Positions 16,470-18,206 of a stretch of 18,206 bases of DNA are shown here, one piece after another. Under the pieces are notes generated by a model. It was not told the origin of the DNA, searched no databases, and saw only the letters and a list, made by a program, of their open reading frames with translations. The DNA is from Parvularcula sp039033795 (lineage in GTDB: Bacteria; Pseudomonadota; Alphaproteobacteria; Caulobacterales; Parvularculaceae). How positions within the stretch are numbered: position 1 is the stretch's first letter; the number at the start of each line of letters is the position of its first letter. Made by a program: the position numbers and the translations under genes. Location: positions 1 through 18,206 of the forward strand of contig JBCCBY010000020.1 of assembly GCA_039033795.1 (NCBI GenBank), given 5' to 3'.

Positions 16470-16930
16470 CGACAGAATTCAGCAATCAGCCTGCGGCAGG
16501 TCACCCCTCCTCTGCGCCTGATCCGCGCCCTGACATCACCGCGGCCGTGACCCGCGGGGCATCGGTCTTGTTGATCGATATGGGCTACGCTCCTTTTACG
16601 GAGCTCACTCTACCCAACGGTCGACGAGCCGATGTCACCGGCCTTTCCGATAAGGGTGAAATCATCATGATCGAGGTCAAGTCTTGCCGCGCGGACTTTG
16701 ACGTCGATAACAAATGGCCAGAGTATAAAGACTATTGCGATCAGTTCTTTTTCGCAGTGACTGAAGATTTTGACACCGATCTTCTGCCTCAGGACGAGGG
16801 CCTGATTATCGCTGATGGGTTTGGCGGCGCGGTGGTCCGTGAAGCGATCACATCACGCTTGGCGGGTGCTCGTCGCAAGGCCATGCTGGTGAGACTGGCG
16901 AGGCAAGCAGCTTTCAGAACCCAGATATGA
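16466..16930 (+). CDS. mmcB: MmcB-family DNA repair protein (PD-(D/E)xK fold)
   Basis: The 154-residue protein matches the MmcB family, named for a Caulobacter gene needed for mitomycin C resistance. It contains FTELTLPNGRRADVTGL and IIMIEVKSCRADF, giving Asp56 with Glu70-x-Lys72, a PD-(D/E)xK nuclease-like core. KWPEYKDYCDQFFFAV and GLIIADGFGG follow, both typical of the family. The only start that keeps the whole domain is a TTG at 16466, which overlaps the ferredoxin stop (TTGA). A GTG at codon 28 would cut close to the domain. Its translation therefore seems tied to the ferredoxin gene, although mmcB is SOS-controlled in Caulobacter and I see no SOS box here. A strong hairpin follows the stop. 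Confidence 0.88.
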   Translation: MTTEFSNQPAAGHPSSAPDPRPDITAAVTRGASVLLIDMGYAPFTELTLPNGRRADVTGLSDKGEIIMIEVKSCRADFDVDNKWPEYKDYCDQFFFAVTEDFDTDLLPQDEGLIIADGFGGAVVREAITSRLAGARRKAMLVRLARQAAFRTQI

Positions 16931-16932
16931 AG

Positions 16933-16964
16933 GCGACGGTGCTGTGGGGGAGCAGCACCGTCGC
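16933..16964. terminator. perfect 12-bp hairpin, probable bidirectional transcription terminator
   Basis: GCGACGGTGCTG (16933-16944) and CAGCACCGTCGC (16953-16964) form a perfect GC-rich 12-bp stem with an eight-base loop, two bases after the mmcB stop. It stands between the convergent mmcB and HAD genes. No run of T follows on either strand, so it is not a textbook intrinsic terminator, but such stems often end transcripts or protect mRNA ends in high-GC bacteria. Confidence 0.55.
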
Positions 16965-17080
16965 GAAGATCACGGGGCCCGATTGTTCGGCCGCATGAAG
17001 CCGCAGTGTGGTGGGTGGGGAATCACTGTCGGCACGATTGTCATACTCTTGTCGTAACCGTAGTAAAGCGAATCTTTTCT
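16965..17080. other. short intergenic region after the hairpin, no gene seen
   Basis: These 116 bases lie between the hairpin after mmcB and the 3' end of the HAD gene. I find no convincing open frame, tRNA-like fold or strong promoter. The part near 17030-17090 is richer in A and T than its surroundings. Confidence 0.5.
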
Positions 17081-17776
17081 TCAGTGTTTTTGAGTAACGA
17101 GCGTTAACTCTTGCTGCAGTGCAGTATGACTAGTGTGAATTCTTATCGCTCCGGCCGCAAACAGGCATTCTGCATGGTCTTCAGGGCAATGACCGCCGCC
17201 GGTGAAGCCCCAAACCTGCATGCCGGCCGCAAGCCCCGCTTCCACGCCAAACGGGCTGTCTTCAATCACGACGCACACGCTGGGATCAGCATTGATTCGT
17301 TCTGCCGCATAGAGAAAGATATCAGGAGCAGGTTTTCCGTGGGCGACATGCTCTGCTGAATAGACATGTGGCGCGACGAAAGGTGAGAAACCATAACGCT
17401 CGATTTTGCTGTCCAAATGAACTTGGCGGGATGAGGATGCAACGGCACGTTTGAGGCCAAGGGTTGCCGCAATTGTTAACGTCTCAAGTGCACCCGGAAC
17501 AGCTTCCATCAAATGACGCGAAGCGCGCCTTGTTTCTATCATGCCCTCAAAGAGCGCGTGCCCCTCGTCGTGGCTTGGTTGCCGCCCCAAGACGTCAGCA
17601 TAAGCGGCGAGCAATTCCTCACGGAACCGATCATCACGTTTGCCGGTGAAGCGACGAATAAGCTCAGCGGGGCTCCAAGAAAAACCGTTGCTCCGGAGAA
17701 ACGCCGCGCTCTCGTCCAGACCAACGACCTCGCTGTCAACGAGGACGCCGTCGCAATCAAAAAGGACGGCGTCCAC
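17081..17776 (-). CDS. HAD-superfamily hydrolase, beta-phosphoglucomutase/phosphatase-like
   Basis: The 231-residue protein is a subfamily IA haloacid dehalogenase-type phosphatase or phosphomutase. Motif I is DCDGVLVDSE (Asp7 nucleophile, Asp9 acid/base). Motif II lies in AVASSSRQ, motif III is Lys148 in HGKPAPD, and motif IV is IEDSPFGVEAG (Glu172 and Asp173). A helical cap domain fills residues about 17-90. The substrate cannot be read from sequence; sugar phosphates are usual. The frame is open to a TTG at 17854, but that stretch is antisense to dioxygenase-coding DNA, and HAD homology begins right at the GTG at 17776, so I chose that codon. No clear ribosome binding site is seen. It converges on mmcB and diverges from the IDO remnant with almost no space. 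Confidence 0.85.
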   Translation of the reverse strand: MDAVLFDCDGVLVDSEVVGLDESAAFLRSNGFSWSPAELIRRFTGKRDDRFREELLAAYADVLGRQPSHDEGHALFEGMIETRRASRHLMEAVPGALETLTIAATLGLKRAVASSSRQVHLDSKIERYGFSPFVAPHVYSAEHVAHGKPAPDIFLYAAERINADPSVCVVIEDSPFGVEAGLAAGMQVWGFTGGGHCPEDHAECLFAAGAIRIHTSHTALQQELTLVTQKH

Positions 17777-17787
17777 GGCCTGAACGC

Positions 17788-18206
17788 TGTGATCCCTATA
17801 TCTATTTCGAACGCGTCCGGCCTTACATTCATGGCTGGAAAGACAATCCTGCAATGCCAGACGGGATCATTTATGAGGGGGTAGAAAAGTACGGCACCAC
17901 AGCGCAAGCCTTTCGCGGACAAACCGGGTCACAATCTTCGATTGTCCCCGCCATGGACGCCCTCATGGGAGTCGGGCACGCGGCGGATCCTCTGCGTGAA
18001 TTTCTAGATCAACTACATATCTATCGCCCTCCGGCGCATCGCCGATTCATTGACGACACAAGACGTGAAAGTCGGTTGCGCGCCTTCGTGGAAGAGGCAA
18101 GTGATCGCGGTCTAACGGACGCCTACAATACGATTGTTCAAGCGATTGCTGATTTTAGAACGCGTCACCTGGAATATGCGGCAAGTTATATCAACAAACA
18201 GCAACG
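17788..18206 (+). pseudogene. 5'-truncated indoleamine 2,3-dioxygenase family gene (C-terminal part; continues past right edge)
   Basis: The plus-strand frame from 17788 reads CDPYIYFERVRPYIHGWKDN and then NPAMPDGIIYEG, FRGQTGSQSSIVPAMDALMG, YRPPAHRRFI and AIADFRTRHLEYAASYI. This is the order found in the C-terminal half of IDO-family heme enzymes, which oxidise tryptophan to N-formylkynurenine. The Arg at 17818-17820 matches Arg231 of human IDO1, and the His at 18166-18168 matches the heme-ligating His346. About 200 or more N-terminal residues are absent. Upstream of 17788 the DNA is the HAD gene in antisense, the frame meets a TAA at 17659, and no ATG, GTG or TTG occurs before the ATG at 17854. 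That ATG already lies past the substrate-binding Arg. I therefore read it as a remnant left by a deletion or rearrangement. A short expressed C-terminal protein cannot be excluded. Confidence 0.8.

Noticed and set aside
17081..17787. A frameshifted IDO N-terminal half hidden on the plus strand
   Set aside because: This interval is an intact HAD gene with all four motifs on the minus strand, and plus-strand frames here show no IDO-like helices or motifs.
17777..17854. Longer HAD protein from a TTG at 17854
   Set aside because: These codons are antisense to IDO-homologous sequence, and HAD proteins normally begin a few residues before the DxDG motif, which matches the GTG at 17776.

Overview
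The window looks like chromosomal DNA of an alphaproteobacterium. Several gene arrangements point that way: a hemC-hemD-mitofilin(Mic60)-hemY cluster divergent from tsaD-gpsA, a tsaE-amgK-murU-addB-addA operon with trxA behind it, an adrenodoxin-type ferredoxin next to mmcB, and AddA/AddB of the alphaproteobacterial subtype. The order cannot be fixed from the sequence. Coding density is very high. I see no rRNA, tRNA, CRISPR array, insertion sequence or prophage gene.

Layout, left to right. (1) 1-1650, minus strand: tsaD (tRNA t6A synthesis) overlapping gpsA (glycerol-3-phosphate dehydrogenase), which runs off the left edge. (2) 1678-6946, plus strand: hemC and hemD, two consecutive tetrapyrrole enzymes whose reading frames overlap by 20 bases, then a bacterial Mic60/mitofilin homologue and the membrane TPR protein HemY. 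Porphyrin synthesis is thus linked to inner-membrane organisation. (3) 6964-16087, minus strand, transcribed right to left: tsaE, an AmgK-like sugar kinase, a MurU-like nucleotidyltransferase, addB, addA and finally trxA. The first five are joined by short stop/start overlaps or a 21-base gap and probably form one operon covering tRNA modification, peptidoglycan recycling and double-strand-break repair. trxA has an 87-base leader and its own ribosome binding site. (4) 16149-16930, plus strand: a GTG-started [2Fe-2S] ferredoxin overlapping an mmcB-type PD-(D/E)xK gene, followed by a perfect 12-bp hairpin. (5) 17081-17776, minus strand: a HAD-family phosphatase/phosphomutase. (6) 17788-18206, plus strand: the C-terminal part of an indoleamine 2,3-dioxygenase (IDO) family gene with no N-terminal half and no usable upstream start. 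It begins about 11 bases from the start of the HAD gene and runs off the right edge.

Most of the window is conserved housekeeping DNA in recognisable alphaproteobacterial order. I did not find a convincing new multi-gene system. The observations most worth following are the decapitated IDO remnant abutting the HAD gene, the Mic60 homologue with its internal repeats in the heme cluster, the kinase/uridylyltransferase pair coupled to addBA, and a 15-bp tandem repeat in the acidic tail of HemY.
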